In this document: positions 1-11,662 of the stretch, piece after piece
How positions within the stretch are numbered: the stretch's first letter is position 1
How the letters are laid out: the number at the start of each line of letters is the position of its first letter
NCBI RefSeq assembly: GCF_014805685.1
Contig: NC_060886.1
Coordinates: forward strand, 23,221,108 to 23,285,107
Reading direction: 5' to 3'
From: Silurus meridionalis
Lineage: Eukaryota > Chordata > Actinopteri > Siluriformes > Siluridae
DNA: 64,000 nucleotides
Translations under genes and position numbers: made by a program
Notes under the pieces: model-generated
What the model was told of the DNA's origin: nothing
The model's database searches: none
The model's input: the letters and a program-made list of their open reading frames with translations, nothing else

Positions 1-215
1 CCCGCAATCTCACCGATGCTGCAATCCTGAACAAAACCACGGGTTTATTCGTGAAAAGAAAAGTACCTCGCCCTACAATCGAAGGCTTTTGAAAAAAGGA
101 AATGTCTAAAGTAATGTTTGCGTTTTAAATCATGTCTGTTCGGCTGTCGGGGCAGCTGTCCACATGTGAGGCAATCTGAAATCTCATTCCAACATTAACT
201 GCTATATAAACTCAC

Positions 216-284
216 CCTGGACACCAGTGAGTAATGCGTCCTGCTGGGCTTCCTGCTCGACTTCCCATTGCTGAAGGCTTCGCA
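216..284 (-). CDS. Candidate 69-bp coding exon of an unidentified minus-strand gene
   Basis: On the minus strand this segment is bounded by an acceptor ending CCTTCAG and a donor reading CCAGG|GTGAG. One frame reads RSLQQWEVEQEAQQDALL followed by TGVQ, a glutamine- and glutamate-rich, probably helical peptide with ordinary coding composition. The exon length is 69 bases, so it preserves phase (1 to 1). It joins in phase to the exon ending at 8,318, which would give MSSQSHS-V-RSLQQ. The polypyrimidine tract before the acceptor is weak. An in-frame ATG lies 14 bases upstream of the acceptor, so this could instead be an extended first coding exon. The other two frames are also open over this short length, so the coding call rests on splice sites and phase. 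I do not recognise the protein. Later exons would lie beyond the left edge of the window. Confidence 0.35.
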
Positions 285-300
285 CTGAAGGATTGTCCAT

Positions 301-3300
301 AGGAATTTGATTTAATGCTAATAACGAGAGTGCTGATGGTTGAGAGCGGACACTGATAATCAAGCAGCTGCTTCTCCTACAGATCCAGAGTCCTCAGGTC
401 CATCATGAGCTCGGGTTAATACCCTGCAGTGGCCTCCCACCACCTGAAAACACCCATGATCCAATGTGGTGCTTTATCTATTTATATGTTTTTAAGTATC
501 TGCATGCAACTGCACAAAAAAATTATAAAACCTTCTGGACTTTCAATAAGCCATACTGATCAACTCATGGTGTAGACCCTTTAACCCTCCACTTATACTG
601 TATACCCGTTTACCTCCAACTTGTTTCCTGTACCCTTCTACCATCTACATATTGGATACCCTTTTACAAACAGATTGTCCCGTGTACCCTCTGCTCATGT
701 CTCATATTTGAGCACCAGATGTCCTCTTCCCAGTGGGTCTTGTCCTGATTACTGCTTTTTAGACTGGAACCCTGAATTGGCGTCGTATCAGACTTCGGAT
801 TCATATCGGATCGAGTACTTAACACTAAAGCCTGCTTCTGTTGCTTCCCCATAACTTAGCAACAGAAACTCGTGGAGAGCAGATCAGTGACCGAGAGGAC
901 GTCAGTGCTATCTCTAATATCCGAGCTGCATGGAAAACCGTGAAAAGGACTAAGACGTCCTCATGCTTTTCAAATTACTCTGTTGTTTTTTTAGGGTGGA
1001 GTATGACATTGTATCTTGCTCTCCAGACTACCAGGGAGAGGGCAAAAACACATAATGACTTAATGAGAGATGAAAAATAATGGCTAAAAATGAAAGTGAT
1101 TAAAAGATTGTTCCAGTACAATGTGGCTTTTTTGGCTCGCAGGATGGCAAAGTGCCCGGGATCATCTATTGCATGGTTGTACAAGTGGAGCCACCCAATA
1201 AATAATTGGGCTATAAAATTCAGGGCTAAACAAATGTGGGCAAAACCTATACCATGGAAACCGAAGCACACACATTTCCAGCCAAAATCGCATGATTCAA
1301 ATTCCTAAGGACGTACAAGGCGTGCGTCCAATCCACACTGCAGACTCCAAAACAGCCGAAAGATCAGATAGCGGAGTACTATTATTACATTATGATTACA
1401 ACCCAAAAAAAAAAGAGAGAGACACAGATATTCTGAGTTAAAGCAGCGTGAATTGTATTTATAGGGGACAGACTGGATGTTTCCGCGGTTCAAACCCGTT
1501 CACCCTATAAACAGATCTCATTTTTCAATGAGTATCATAATCGTATAATATCCTCCCCTCCTGTTTTCCAATCCCGATCAAAACAATAGTAGAACGCTTT
1601 ATGCGTGAACACTGTCCTAATTAGAACATGAGCCCATTAGTAATAAATGGAAACCTGGTTAACTTTTGAACTGAAAAACCTTCCGACCAGAAAAAGACAG
1701 AAAATGAAAAAGATGATGCCCTAAAAAAAAAAAAAAAAAAAAAAAAATACTGATAATATATTCCAGGACTTTTTCCTCACCACAATGCTGCTGTTCTGAG
1801 AATATTCTTAAGACTGGAACTGAGAACCCTAAAACAGATTATAAGAAACAAAAAGAAAACTGTAGCAGAAAAATGTAAACAAAAAAAAGTCAGAACTGTT
1901 CGACTAGTGGACAATTCGAATATATCTGTCAACGTCTAAAATGCATCTGCGTTTAGTCAAATGCAACAATTGTAACAAAGCAGTTTTGCAGAAATCCGGA
2001 GGTCACTGTTGCAGTAGGAATCTCTCCGAGACTCGAAGGGTACCTAAACACGAAACGAGACCCAACCCATCCGAGTGAGAATGATCTTTAGGGTACAGAC
2101 CTGTAGCGGAATAAAGACACTACCAATAGATGTTTTTTTTTCAACCAAGTGTCTATGAAATAAGGCGTTGCCTGCAGTGTCGCCTCAACTAACCGACCCT
2201 GTGCAGTCCTGCTGCTCTGAAATCTCTGTTAACATTCCTAATGCAGAGTCGCTGGGTCACTAGCTCAGTCATGCATCATTAGTGCCAAGCTTTTTTGGGG
2301 GCAGTAAAGCCTGTAGATTAGTGGCACCGACGTCAACCAGACTGTTCCAGCTAGGCAGCCCCCGCAAACTGGGACCGATAATTGCCTCCTTGAACTGGCA
2401 AAGCAGTCACTGTTGAAAGGTTTGCATCTGCTCTCCACTGGGCAACTCCAGGTGGAGGCTAAAAATCAAGGCAGAACCCTCGTGAGGAAAAGCAGAAACC
2501 GCCGATGTGTAAATGCAAGGTCTTCAGCGAGCATAAACTCGGTGGGGGAAAAAAAAAACAGCTGAACATCTAAAATGTGTGGAAACAGAATGAGGGCTCG
2601 AACAACAAGCAGTGGCGAGAACCCCGGAGCATGAGCCTGAGTGTGACTGTTTGCAGACTGGGTGGAGAGACTGTAGAGATTGCAAAGATGAACGTGTGAA
2701 GAAATGGCGCCACATCGCAGAAACGCAACACCCATAGGAGAGGCGGGGAAGATCTTCTAGCGCCGTGCGATTTCAGTGCTCTTTTAATATGACGGGATTC
2801 CAATAAAAACTGCATAAAAGACTGAGCTGTGATGTGCTCTCCGTGTCGGATCTTCCTGTATGAGCATTACTGCGTTCTGCTGATAATGGGATTTTATGAA
2901 GGAGAGATAATACGGAGATTTCTTCCTACCCAACAGCTTTGCAACTCGGTGTATGATGGATGGATGAAAGACGGGTTGTATAAATGACGCTAAATGTTAA
3001 ATGGGCGCTTGCTCGAACAAACATTTCATTTTCAGTTTCGAGTAATCTGCTATGCGGTGCCTCCAATTAGTGGCTTTTCGACAAAAGTCTCGGCAGCGTT
3101 CGCACTCGGATTTCTGCCTCTGGTTGATAAACGGCAGTAAATCGTGGCACATGATTCGCTCTGATACCGCTGAGATCACCTCGTTACCGATTCACGGTTT
3201 ATGATACGCGATTGTTCAAACTGGCCTGAAAATTATAACATGGCTGCGATCATAGTGAGTTTGAATAAACAGTATACGGTAGAAGCAGTGCACGTCTCAT

Positions 3301-4011
3301 CTAGTAATTCCCAGGAGAAGGAAAAAGGATTTTAAAAAATCCTACTCGTTTTCTTAACTGTGTTCTTTTCCCGACATGGCTGCGTTCGGCATTAGGAGTA
3401 AACAAAGTTGCACTTTTAACCTTTAAACAGGTCATATTTGCTTTAGATCACTCAACATCCCGGCATATCTGCTTGTTACGTCTACAACACAAACTATACA
3501 GTTCGGTGTTTGAGGAAGAAAATATGCATCACTCATCACGTATAGCTATGTAGCTCGTGGCATACAAAGGACAGACAGTGAGGCGTCTGTGTTTTTATTT
3601 TCCCACTTTGTGTGGCTTACGGGCCAAGGCCGAAATCCCATCTCCGTCCTGTAAACTGCCGCTTCCAATGAAAGGCGAATGCAGGGTGAGCTTAGAGATG
3701 TGAGTGCACGTTTGCGTACTTAGTCGTACAATGGTGAAACAGTTTACAAGCAAGCCTTACAAAACACCCCGAAGAGATAATCGTCTACTTGTTAACAAAC
3801 GTGGCGCTCTGAAACGTTATTATAATAGTATTATTAAACTCTGCGGCTATGATTGGCTGATGAGATCCCGAGTTCTTGGAAATCATGAGAAACCTGCTTT
3901 GCAAAACCCCCAAAGGTGTCAGTGCTTTAGGAGATACAATTTTCCCAGGCACCTTTCTAATCAGCATTAATGTGTAAATATTATATACACATATACACAA
4001 AAACAACACTA
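301..4011. other. Unannotated, probably intronic sequence
   Basis: No convincing gene was found. The stretch is complex, moderately GC-containing sequence with an A tract at 1722-1747. About 2,150-2,460 has the dense, non-repetitive look of a possible conserved element. Short open frames here lack coding character or splice support. Confidence 0.4.
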
Positions 4012-4303
4012 TATTTCCCAGTTTGCTCTTATAATTCCCTCCACTCTTCTGGTAAGATGTTCCACTAACTTTTGGAATGTGCTTATGGATATTTGTGTTG
4101 ATCAGGCACAAGGGTATTACAAAAGGCAGGCACTGATGTAGGGTGAGGAGAACTGGGGTGCAGTCAGCGTTCCAATTCATCCCGGAGGTGTTCAGTAGGG
4201 ATCAGAGCTCTATAGCAGACCAATCAAGATATTCCTCTCCAAAGCATGTAAACTATCCAGTATCTTTAAGGAGCTCACTTTGTGCACAGGGGCATTACAG
4301 CAT
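4012..4303 (-). mobile_element. Tc1/mariner-derived short element, copy 1 (truncated)
   Basis: This is the minus-strand version of a family seen eight times in the window. Recognisable pieces of transposase-like sequence run right to left: the 'first contact' segment near GTGCACAG, the GAGCTCTATAGCAG segment (4206-4219), the TGATGTAGGGTGAGGAG segment and the AAGATGTTCCACTA segment. Both terminal repeats are missing or unrecognisable. It lies directly against the hAT-type fragment starting near 4296. Confidence 0.6.
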
Positions 4304-4520
4304 ATTAAGTGGCGGACCGCGAGGTTATTTAGTCTCCACCACGCACTTTGAAATCATTGTTATTATTATTAAACGTACACAGCAATGCCAGGGATATAAA
4401 AAAAGAAACTAGTGTTAGCGCACAGTCACTGTGGCTTCTCCATCCCAGAAATAAGAGTCTTTAGCGTTAGCTGCTAACATAGAATTGGCTAGCGGCTAAT
4501 GCTAGCAATATGGATTCTTT
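4296..4520 (-). mobile_element. Fragment of hAT-type non-autonomous element, reverse of the 13.4-14.2 kb copy
   Basis: The order AAGTGGCGGACCGCGAG, a (TTA)n run, AATGCCAGGG-TATAAAAAA-GAAACTAG, then a CACxGTGGCT segment and a final TTAGC/GCTAGC-rich block with GATTCTTTAG is the reverse complement of 13,905-14,125. The matching order over about 220 bases shows common descent. The terminal repeats are absent, so this is an internal fragment. Confidence 0.65.
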
Positions 4521-4544
4521 AGAATATACTTCATTTCTCTTCTG

Positions 4545-4550
<6 letters not shown>

Positions 4551-4608
<58 letters not shown>
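4551..4608. repeat. (AC)n microsatellite, about 29 units
   Basis: An uninterrupted AC dinucleotide run. Confidence 0.98.
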
Positions 4609-4610
<2 letters not shown>

Positions 4611-6192
4611 TAAGAGTTTGCAAAACCGTAGACATTCCAAAAGAAAAAAACATCAGTCAAGGGTAAAATAACAGCAAAAGGCATGTAATATCAGCCACAG
4701 GTGCATAAACAAAAAAGCCCCTTAAGAAGGCTGCTCTAGTTTCGGCCTTTCAGCCTTCATACTGTCCATGTGTCCGGGCAGTGATCTCTTCTCGGTTCGT
4801 TCGTGTAAGACTAGAACTGCATCGCTGTTGAGGTTTCCTGCCCTGTTTACTTTTTCCAGCAGGGGGTTAACACGTACATGTGTCCCCAGAGTCCGCTGCT
4901 CCAGCAGTACACAATGAATATGTTCTGGGCAGTGGAGTAACTCTGAAACTGAAATATTCACCCCAACAGTGCTGAAGATAAGCCTTGGCAGAAACACCCA
5001 GACACCACAGGATATTGGTATGAGGTATCAATTGGCCCCAGAAACTTCAGCGATCTGGACTTAATGTTTTGCGAAAATATCAAGAGGAGGAACTACACAA
5101 TGTTCCCACGATACAAGCAACTTGAGCTAAAGCATCTTCAGTACACTGGGAGAGACATTTTACTTTTATACAGTAAGTAGCTCTTGACGATCAGCCACTG
5201 TCGTTTATTGACAGAAATTTAACAAAACAGTGGAAACAATGAAACAAAAAAGCTGGGGAAAGAAAACGCTGCAGCCCTGCTCACGCCAACATCTAATTTG
5301 TTTTAAATTCAACAAGCTGTCATTACCCATGTCAAGCCTAGTGTCGAGTATCCACAATAACAGGTGTGTGCGCTTCTTCATGGCCACTGCGTAAACCACA
5401 GATATCTAAAGTTCCGATATCGTAATACTACTGCAAACAAGATTCAAGAGTTTTTTCAAAATAGAAAAAAAAATCAAAATGGATCAATGCCAATACAAAA
5501 GATGACAGGGTTTATTTAAAATCCACAGTAACTATCTCCTCAAATACCTTTTTGCCTTATCTGAGAGGTCAAGGCTACCTGCTGTCATTTCCATTTCCCA
5601 GTGTGGCACTGAAAATAAAGGCGAAGAGGGTTACCTGAGATCAGTGAGAACAACTTCGAACCTACACGCTGTGAGCACAAAATGCTGAGCATCACACGCT
5701 AGCCCTCAAAAACAGAAAAAGAACTGGATTCATATCTGGACCTTTAAATCAAGAACGATTGCACCTTGCCTTGTTCTTATTCCTGGCGCCATTTTAAGTT
5801 TGCGTCCTCTGAAAAGTTCTTATAGACCACTTCTTTTGTCAATGGTTGTCTAAAAAAAATAAAAACTTTATTGCGCTATATGGAACATTAATAGCAGCTA
5901 AAATGTGGGAAATCTATGTAGCCTTCACGCATACCATGCACCAGATAATATACATCTTAAAATATTCTAGGGAGATGATCAGAAGAAACATGAGATCTGC
6001 CTGATGCGAGTGAACCTCAGTTCTTACAGACTTCTGTGCTCCACCCATTACATCATTAACTCAGTGCTGGATTCACACTTCTGAACACAGAAGCGTGCAC
6101 GACTCGCACGCACTATCGACAGAAAAGGAAATGGCCTGCTAATGAGTTTCACATTTCTGGTCTAGACTGAGGATCTGTGAATGCTGGAGTAT
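4609..6192. other. Unannotated sequence
   Basis: No recognised gene or repeat. On the plus strand a frame is open from about 4,951 to 5,189. An AG precedes GATATTGG near 5,011 and a GTAAGT donor follows TTATAC near 5,173. Nothing else supports it as an exon. A minus-strand frame at 4,722-4,997 is likewise unassigned. Confidence 0.35.
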
Positions 6193-6485
6193 TGCATAAA
6201 AGTATTGGGACACCTAAAAACCAGCCATATATGGTTCTTCCCCAAACTGTTGCCACAAGGCTGGCAGCACAATTGTAGAAGATGTCTTGGGAAGCTTTAG
6301 CTCATCACTTGAACTATCAGACCCATACCTAGGAAAGGCAGGTACTGATGTAGGGTGAGGAGGTCTGGAGTGCACTCAGTGCTCCAATTCATCCCAAAGG
6401 ACAATAGCAGGCCAGTCAAGATCTTCCAGGCCAAGAGTTTGGAGAAGAAACCAAATACGGATGGAAAAGTCAGACATCCCAATTT
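6193..6485. mobile_element. Tc1/mariner-derived short element, copy 2 (foldback form)
   Basis: The left end reads forward (AAAAGTATTGGGACACC, then CCATATATGGTTCTTCCCC and AAACTGTTG). The right end is the same terminal block inverted (AGTTTGGAGAAGAAACC, then GGAAAAGTCAGACATCCCAA). The middle (6341-6425) is transposase-derived sequence in minus orientation. The same end is therefore present twice in inverted orientation, which gives a hairpin-capable element and differs from the other copies. Confidence 0.6.
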
Positions 6486-7029
6486 ACTGATTCAAAGGCT
6501 GCGCGTGCAGATGTGTGCATGCAGCTCGACGTGGCAGAGGCATGACTCAAGAAAGTCCACAATACACTCGTCCATTCAGCGAGCAACGGGGACAAACCAC
6601 ATTCAGGGCCTCCGTCCCCACAAACAACTAGAAGAAAAGCCGAAACTATTCTCGAGCTGAGCTAAGACATAAAAGAAGAAAGGACAGGAGAGAGAGATCA
6701 CTGCTTACAGCGATGTCCTAAAATAACCTTCTTCTTTCTCAGAGATGACAGTTGGCTGACGGCATCCCTGGCAGAGGCACGCAGACAGATCAGGCACAGA
6801 TATTTGAATGGAAATCAAAAGGCTTTTCTGGCACTGCAACTCGCAGCCCCTTAAGGTCTGTCATGCGTCATTCCTGTAGCTGAGAAAGGCGAGCGTCCTC
6901 GGCCAAGGCGAACCGGTTTGTTAGGACAGAAATCTGGAGCGCAAATGAAGCGCTGCTTCGCGTGGAGCGCCCTCTGTGCTCGGGGGATGATATTACAATA
7001 ACGGAGCACGTCAAGACTTTTTTCGCCTC
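6486..7029. other. Unannotated sequence
   Basis: Complex sequence in the presumed intron. No gene or known repeat was recognised. Confidence 0.35.
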
Positions 7030-7165
7030 GCAACGATTCTTTTTTTTTTTTCACAGCGCACTTCGAAAACACTCGGTACGCGCCATGCGACCTGCGTGTC
7101 GTCGGCGTTGCACGGACGTGTCCCGAGTGTTTTCGAAGTGCGGCATGAAAAAAAGAAACGGTAGC
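7030..7165. repeat. Long GC-rich inverted repeat (hairpin)
   Basis: A 20-bp perfect arm, CGCACTTCGAAAACACTCGG, at 7057-7076 is matched by its exact reverse complement at 7123-7142. Imperfect pairing extends outward through a T-rich tract (left) and an A-rich tract (right), and inward through a CpG-rich loop. The peptides read from both strands are nearly the same, as expected of a palindrome. It may be a small foldback element, but I recognised no family. Confidence 0.85.
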
Positions 7166-7401
7166 AATAAAATAAAGAGGCATTAGCACAAGACTTCACT
7201 GCAGAGATGATAGAGTGTAGATATTAGCTGCCAGCTCATCACTATCAGGGTGAGAAAGGCGGGTAGAGAGAGAAAAAAAAAAGAAAAAACAGCCAGATGT
7301 GTTACTTGCGGTTTTTGCAACTATTATTAGTATTTTGGTTCTGATGGATGTGTGGGTGCAGGTGAGAGGCATTTAACTGAATACAAAGCTGTTATTCGTA
7401 T
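7166..7401. other. Unannotated sequence
   Basis: AT-rich, with short A tracts. Nothing was recognised. Confidence 0.4.
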
Positions 7402-7478
7402 TGGATAGATGGATGGATGGATGTATGGATGGATGGATGGACGGACGGACAGACGGACAGACGGATAGATAGATAGAC
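7402..7478. repeat. GGAT/GGAC/AGAC/AGAT tetranucleotide repeat
   Basis: GGAT units grade into GGAC, then AGAC and finally AGAT. This is a compound tetranucleotide array formed by point changes. Confidence 0.95.
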
Positions 7479-7905
7479 AAAGTTCTGAAAGGATACAAAC
7501 ACATATGACAGATTGTGCTTGCAGTGCACCTTTTTTTGTATGTTTTTGTTTTTTTATGCAGATCTGTTTCATTTGACTTTCGAGTGTCATGTATTGCAGG
7601 GGAAGTGTTTACAGTGTATATTTATGACATGCTGACAACGCTGCTACCTCTGGGGTTTTCCCTAGTATTTCCAGAAGCATAGTTATATATATACAAATTA
7701 ATAAAAAATAAGAATCCTCTGGTTTTTGCCATGTGAACTGATACTGATGTGATTATTTGAATAATCTACAGGTGTGCAAAAAAAAAATAAATAAAATAAA
7801 AATAAAAACACAGTAAAATTGTATATTTAAACCTGATAAAAAAAGACGGCCATTTTTATGGCATACATGAGAAAAAAATTGGCTGTGCTCTCTGCTTAGG
7901 AAAGG

Positions 7906-7908
<3 letters not shown>
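7479..7908. other. Unannotated AT-rich sequence
   Basis: AT-rich stretch with AAAT-type runs near 7,780-7,810. No gene or repeat family was recognised. Confidence 0.4.

Positions 7909-8000
<92 letters not shown>
7909..8000. repeat. (CT)n microsatellite
   Basis: A polypyrimidine CT run with two TTT interruptions. Confidence 0.97.
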
Positions 8001-8317
8001 GGCATGAGCCAATCATGTGCATCTGCAAAGCTTATGTATGCAGAAGGCGGCGAATAGCTCTTTCCACCAAAAGTTTCTCATATTTTCCTGTTGGTCACAG
8101 CGGCAGTTAGAAAAAAAGTGATTATCTTGGAGGAAGCATGTGTTACCCTTCACCCTCCCCCGGTTAGTAGGAGTCACATGATACAGTGGGAACTGGCCAA
8201 ATGAAAACATTTCACTTTCAATGTGTTCGCCCATATCAGAAAAAAAATCAACTGAACTGAGGCACTTGTTTCACACGTACACACGCAAATGAACGAAGAG
8301 AAGGCGGCAGCTCTTAC

Positions 8318-8623
8318 CTGAGTGACTTTGGGAACTCATTTCTGCAGCTGTCCTGTGTTTGTGTGTGCACGTGTGTGTGTGTGCGTGTGTGGAAACAGGA
8401 AAGGAAGACGAAGGGGTCAGAAAGGAAGTGTATCCTGGCAGATGAGGGTGTGGAGAGGGACCTCACTGCTCCCCAAATGCCTTTGAGGGGAACACCATCC
8501 AATGGTTGCTGATCCCACTGGACAAGAGAGAGCGGTGTGGAGAGACAGAGCTCTCAGGTGCTCATAACGCCCCCTGATGGGCTAAAATCCAGTCCCACCA
8601 GTTGTCCTGCTTCTCTTCACTCC
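8318..8623 (-). CDS. Candidate exon, mostly 5' UTR, with the likely start codon of an unidentified gene
   Basis: The minus strand shows one of the best splice-site pairs in the window. A long T/C-rich tract ending TGTGCTCTAG lies just above 8,623, and CACTCAG|GTAAGAG lies at 8,318. All three frames contain stops in the first part, so most of the 306-bp exon would be 5' untranslated. Short upstream ATGs are also present. The ATG at about 8,339 (context GCAGAAATGA, G at -3) opens a frame, MSSQSHS, that runs to the donor in phase 1 and continues without a stop into the exon at 216-284. A CA/GT-rich stretch (8,358-8,390) lies inside the exon. What is visible is the splice sites and the phase. The gene model is inference and the product is unknown. 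Confidence 0.4.
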
Positions 8624-9260
8624 CTAGAGCACAGAATGAAAGAAAAAGAAAAAAAACATTAAAAATGTCAACAACTGTAAAGGTACATAGTGCTACATAA
8701 TGTGTGCACTCTAAATGCCCTTCTTCCTACCCACCCATGACCTGTACCCACTACAGAAGAACATATTTTCAACAGAGTACACCAGGAGTCAGCCACCTTC
8801 GTAAATGTAACGCTGCTGAAGTGCTTTCTATCTTTAGTGCTATCTATCTTTTACCTTTAAATCGGCAAAGAAAACCTACAGTAAATATAGCTCACTAAGA
8901 TGGACATATGTCAATCATAACCCAGGAGTCATAGCAGTCATATCGACTGCAAACTATTAAGACAGACATCAGACTGAACACAAAACAATATAGATTGATG
9001 GATATTGATGGATGGACAAGTATGTACGCAAGAATGAAAGCAAGTTATATACTAAAGAATTTTTATACAAAAAAGAAGACAGATCCATAGTTTGACCTGC
9101 AGATTTGCCTGCCAAACAGACAGAAAGACAAATCTGCTGTTAGAAAACCTAAACGGCAAGCAGACACGTCTAGTGCAGACAGACAGATCAATCCAATCAT
9201 TTGTCTTGGTCTCCAAATAATCAAATCATACAAATACAGGAAAAAATATTTGGCTTAATG

Positions 9261-9261
<1 letters not shown>
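8624..9261. other. Unannotated, presumed intron
   Basis: This includes the polypyrimidine tract of the acceptor at 8,624-8,665 (minus strand). The rest is AT-rich with no recognised gene. Confidence 0.4.
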
Positions 9262-9318
<57 letters not shown>

Positions 9319-9335
9319 AGAGAGAGAAAGAGAAA
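9262..9335. repeat. (GA)n microsatellite
   Basis: GA run with AAAGAG interruptions at its right end. Confidence 0.97.
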
Positions 9336-9499
9336 AACAAAGCCCTCTCGACTGTAAGATTAAGAAAGACATACAGATGTTATTTACAGGTCAAAACAGA
9401 GAGACAGATTCAGTGGTTTCAGCGGTCTCTATTTTAATCATATCAGCAAGCAGACAAATCTGCCATTTGTGGATTGATACATAAAAAGAGGCATCATTT

Positions 9500-9801
9500 T
9501 GAAAACTGACACAGACAGACAGACCGACCAACAGACAGACCGACAGACAGCCGTGTCATTTGAGGAGAGAGACAGGCAGATTAACACTACTCATTTTCAT
9601 GCTGAAACAAAAAGGATCCCTTATTTGCATACAGACACAGATAGACAGACAGATTTCTCACTTTCACACTGAGACAGACAGACCTCTCATTTGTACAGTG
9701 AGAACACAGACAGACAGATATATACACAGACCTCTCAGTTGTACAGTGGGACAGGTAGACAGACAGTAGAACAGACAGACAGAAGTCTCAGTGAGACAGG
9801 C

Positions 9802-9834
<33 letters not shown>

Positions 9835-10200
9835 GCTCTATTATACAGTGGGACAAGCAGAGAGACTTCTCACTTGTGTACTGAGACAGAGAGATCTTTC
9901 ACTTGCAGACAACCAGACAGACAGCCAGACATACATACAGATCTCTCACTTGCACAATGAGAGGGACAGAGACAAATTGCACTCACTTGCACACAGACAG
10001 ACAGACAGTGACACAGGCAGAAAGACAGACCGACAGATCACTCATTTACACTGACAGATCTCCCATTTGCACAGTGGGACAGACAGATCGTCCCATTTTC
10101 CCACACACAGACAGAGAGACAGACAGAAGTCTTATTGCAAAATGAGACAACAAACAGATCTCTCTATCTGCACTCTGAGACAGAACAGCCACATGAAAAA
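9500..10200. repeat. GACA minisatellite with higher-order unit
   Basis: GACA/CAGA tetranucleotides alternate with a recurring non-tetranucleotide block of the form CTCTCATTTGCACAGTGAGA. The block occurs about ten times with substitutions, roughly every 50-80 bases. The array is therefore a degenerate higher-order repeat and not a plain tetranucleotide. The open frames rich in TDRQTDRQ are repeat artefacts. Confidence 0.9.
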
Positions 10201-10344
10201 AGGACAAACTGATTAAAGTAGTGTCATGAGTAATGTTTGCACTTGATCAGAATTAAATCCAGAAGAGTGGACATCGCAGACCCACAAACTGAAGCCTGTC
10301 TCACAGCATAACCATGTGTAATAAATACCCACCTCACCAGTACA

Positions 10345-10742
10345 GCACACGCAGACAGACAGGCAGACAGGCAGACAGACAGACAGGCATACAGACAGAG
10401 AGGCAGGCAAGCTAACAGGCAGAGAGACAGACAGACCGGCAGAGAGGCAGGCAGACAGACAGGCAGAGAGGCAGGCAGAGACAGGCAGGGAGAAAGACAG
10501 ACAGGGAGAAAGGCAGGCAGACAGGCAGAGAGGCAGACAGGCAGAGAGGCAGACAGGCAGACAGAGAGGCAGACAGACAGACAGAGAGGCAGACAGACAG
10601 ACAGAGAGGCAGACAGACAGACAGACAGACAGACAGAGAGGCAGACAGACAGACAGAGAGGCAGACAGGCAGACAGGCAGACAGAGACAGAGAGACAGAC
10701 AGGCATACAGGCAGAAAGGCAGGCAGGCAGGCAGGCAGGCAG
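10345..10742. repeat. GACA/GGCA compound tetranucleotide array
   Basis: About 400 bases of CAGACAGACAGGCAGAGAGG-type units. The unit has the same strand orientation as the 9.5-10.2 kb array. A long minus-strand open frame made of CLSVCLSACLP repeats is a reading of the repeat and is not a gene. Confidence 0.95.
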
Positions 10743-11282
10743 GGTTTAGATGTGTTACATAACTGAAATATGTGCTGCTAAGGGAAGGGAGGAGGGTGCT
10801 CTGAGCCACTGGGATATTCGCCACACTTACACACTCAGCTTTCCTTCTGATAAAGCATCGGGGAAAGGGGAGTTCCTCTAGCACAGCTCCAACATGAATG
10901 AAGGCTGAACAGCAACACCGAGCTAAACAGCCAAACTCAACAAACACAAATTGAGCAGTGGAAGAGAGTCGAGAAACTGGCTGTTTCACACTTTGGCAAA
11001 TGATGCACGCATGTACCTCGGCAGACGTACCCACATCACTGACCTACTGAGTTCGGAGTTTGTCTTAAAAAGGTAGTTTTATCCTACAGTTACTAATACA
11101 GAGTTTAATCTACAGCTCGATCAGTCACTGACCACCAATCAAGGTTTGCATCTAATAAAAATAATGTTGTTGCTATAAACAAAGCAGGGCAACAGAATTG
11201 GTTGCAAGAAGACTAAGGAGACTTCATTCTTTTTTAGTGAGTTGACAGAAGAGTTGACTCTAAAGCTAGAAGCAGCAGACTG
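10743..11282. other. Unannotated sequence
   Basis: Complex sequence following the tetranucleotide array. No gene or repeat was recognised. Confidence 0.35.
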
Positions 11283-11662
11283 CTCCACTTGGACAGGCAC
11301 ACAATTGTATAGAATGTCTTTGGATGAAACCTGTTTCGGCATGACTATGCCCCTGTACACAAAGCCAGACGCTTTACATGGGCTGCTGTGGAAGATCTTG
11401 AGTGGCCTGCTATAGAGCTCTGATCTCAGCCCTACTGAACACCTTTGGGATAAATGTGAACCCCGACTGCACACCCGGTCTCCTCACCTACAACCTGCCT
11501 TTACTAAATCCCTTGTGGCTGAATGATCACAGATGTCCACAAGCATGCTCCAAATTCTAGTGGAACATCTTCCCTGAAGAGTGGAGGTTATTCTAACAGC
11601 AAATGGGTATTAAACGTGGAACGGGATGTTGAAAAAGCGCATACTTTTGTCCATATAGTGCA
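11283..11662 (+). mobile_element. Tc1/mariner-derived short element, copy 3
   Basis: Contains GGCACACAATTGTATAGAAT, then the CCTGTTTCGGCATGAC segment, GAGCTCTGATCTCAGCCCTA, CTGAACACCTTTGGGAT and ATCTAGTGGAA-type segments in family order. It keeps the 3' terminal repeat, ending ACTTTTGTCCATATAGTGCA. The 5' end is lost. Several segments correspond to transposase phrases of the SPDLNPTEHLWDEL type, now interrupted by stops. Confidence 0.7.

Noticed and set aside
1..30. Possible splice donor ATCG|GTGAG on the minus strand at the left edge
   Set aside because: The exon would be 13 bases, and reading on from the 216-284 exon gives a stop if it continued past the donor. Too little sequence remains to judge.
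1485..1496. B-box-like GGTTCAAACCCG, a possible tRNA
   Set aside because: No matching A-box or cloverleaf can be drawn upstream.
4951..5189. Plus-strand open stretch ending at a GTAAGT donor
   Set aside because: Plausible peptide but no partner exon, a weak acceptor and no recognised family. Left as unassigned sequence.
10213..11034. A 273-residue minus-strand open frame rich in CLSVCLSACLP
   Set aside because: It is a reading of the GACA/GGCA tetranucleotide array with unrelated ends.
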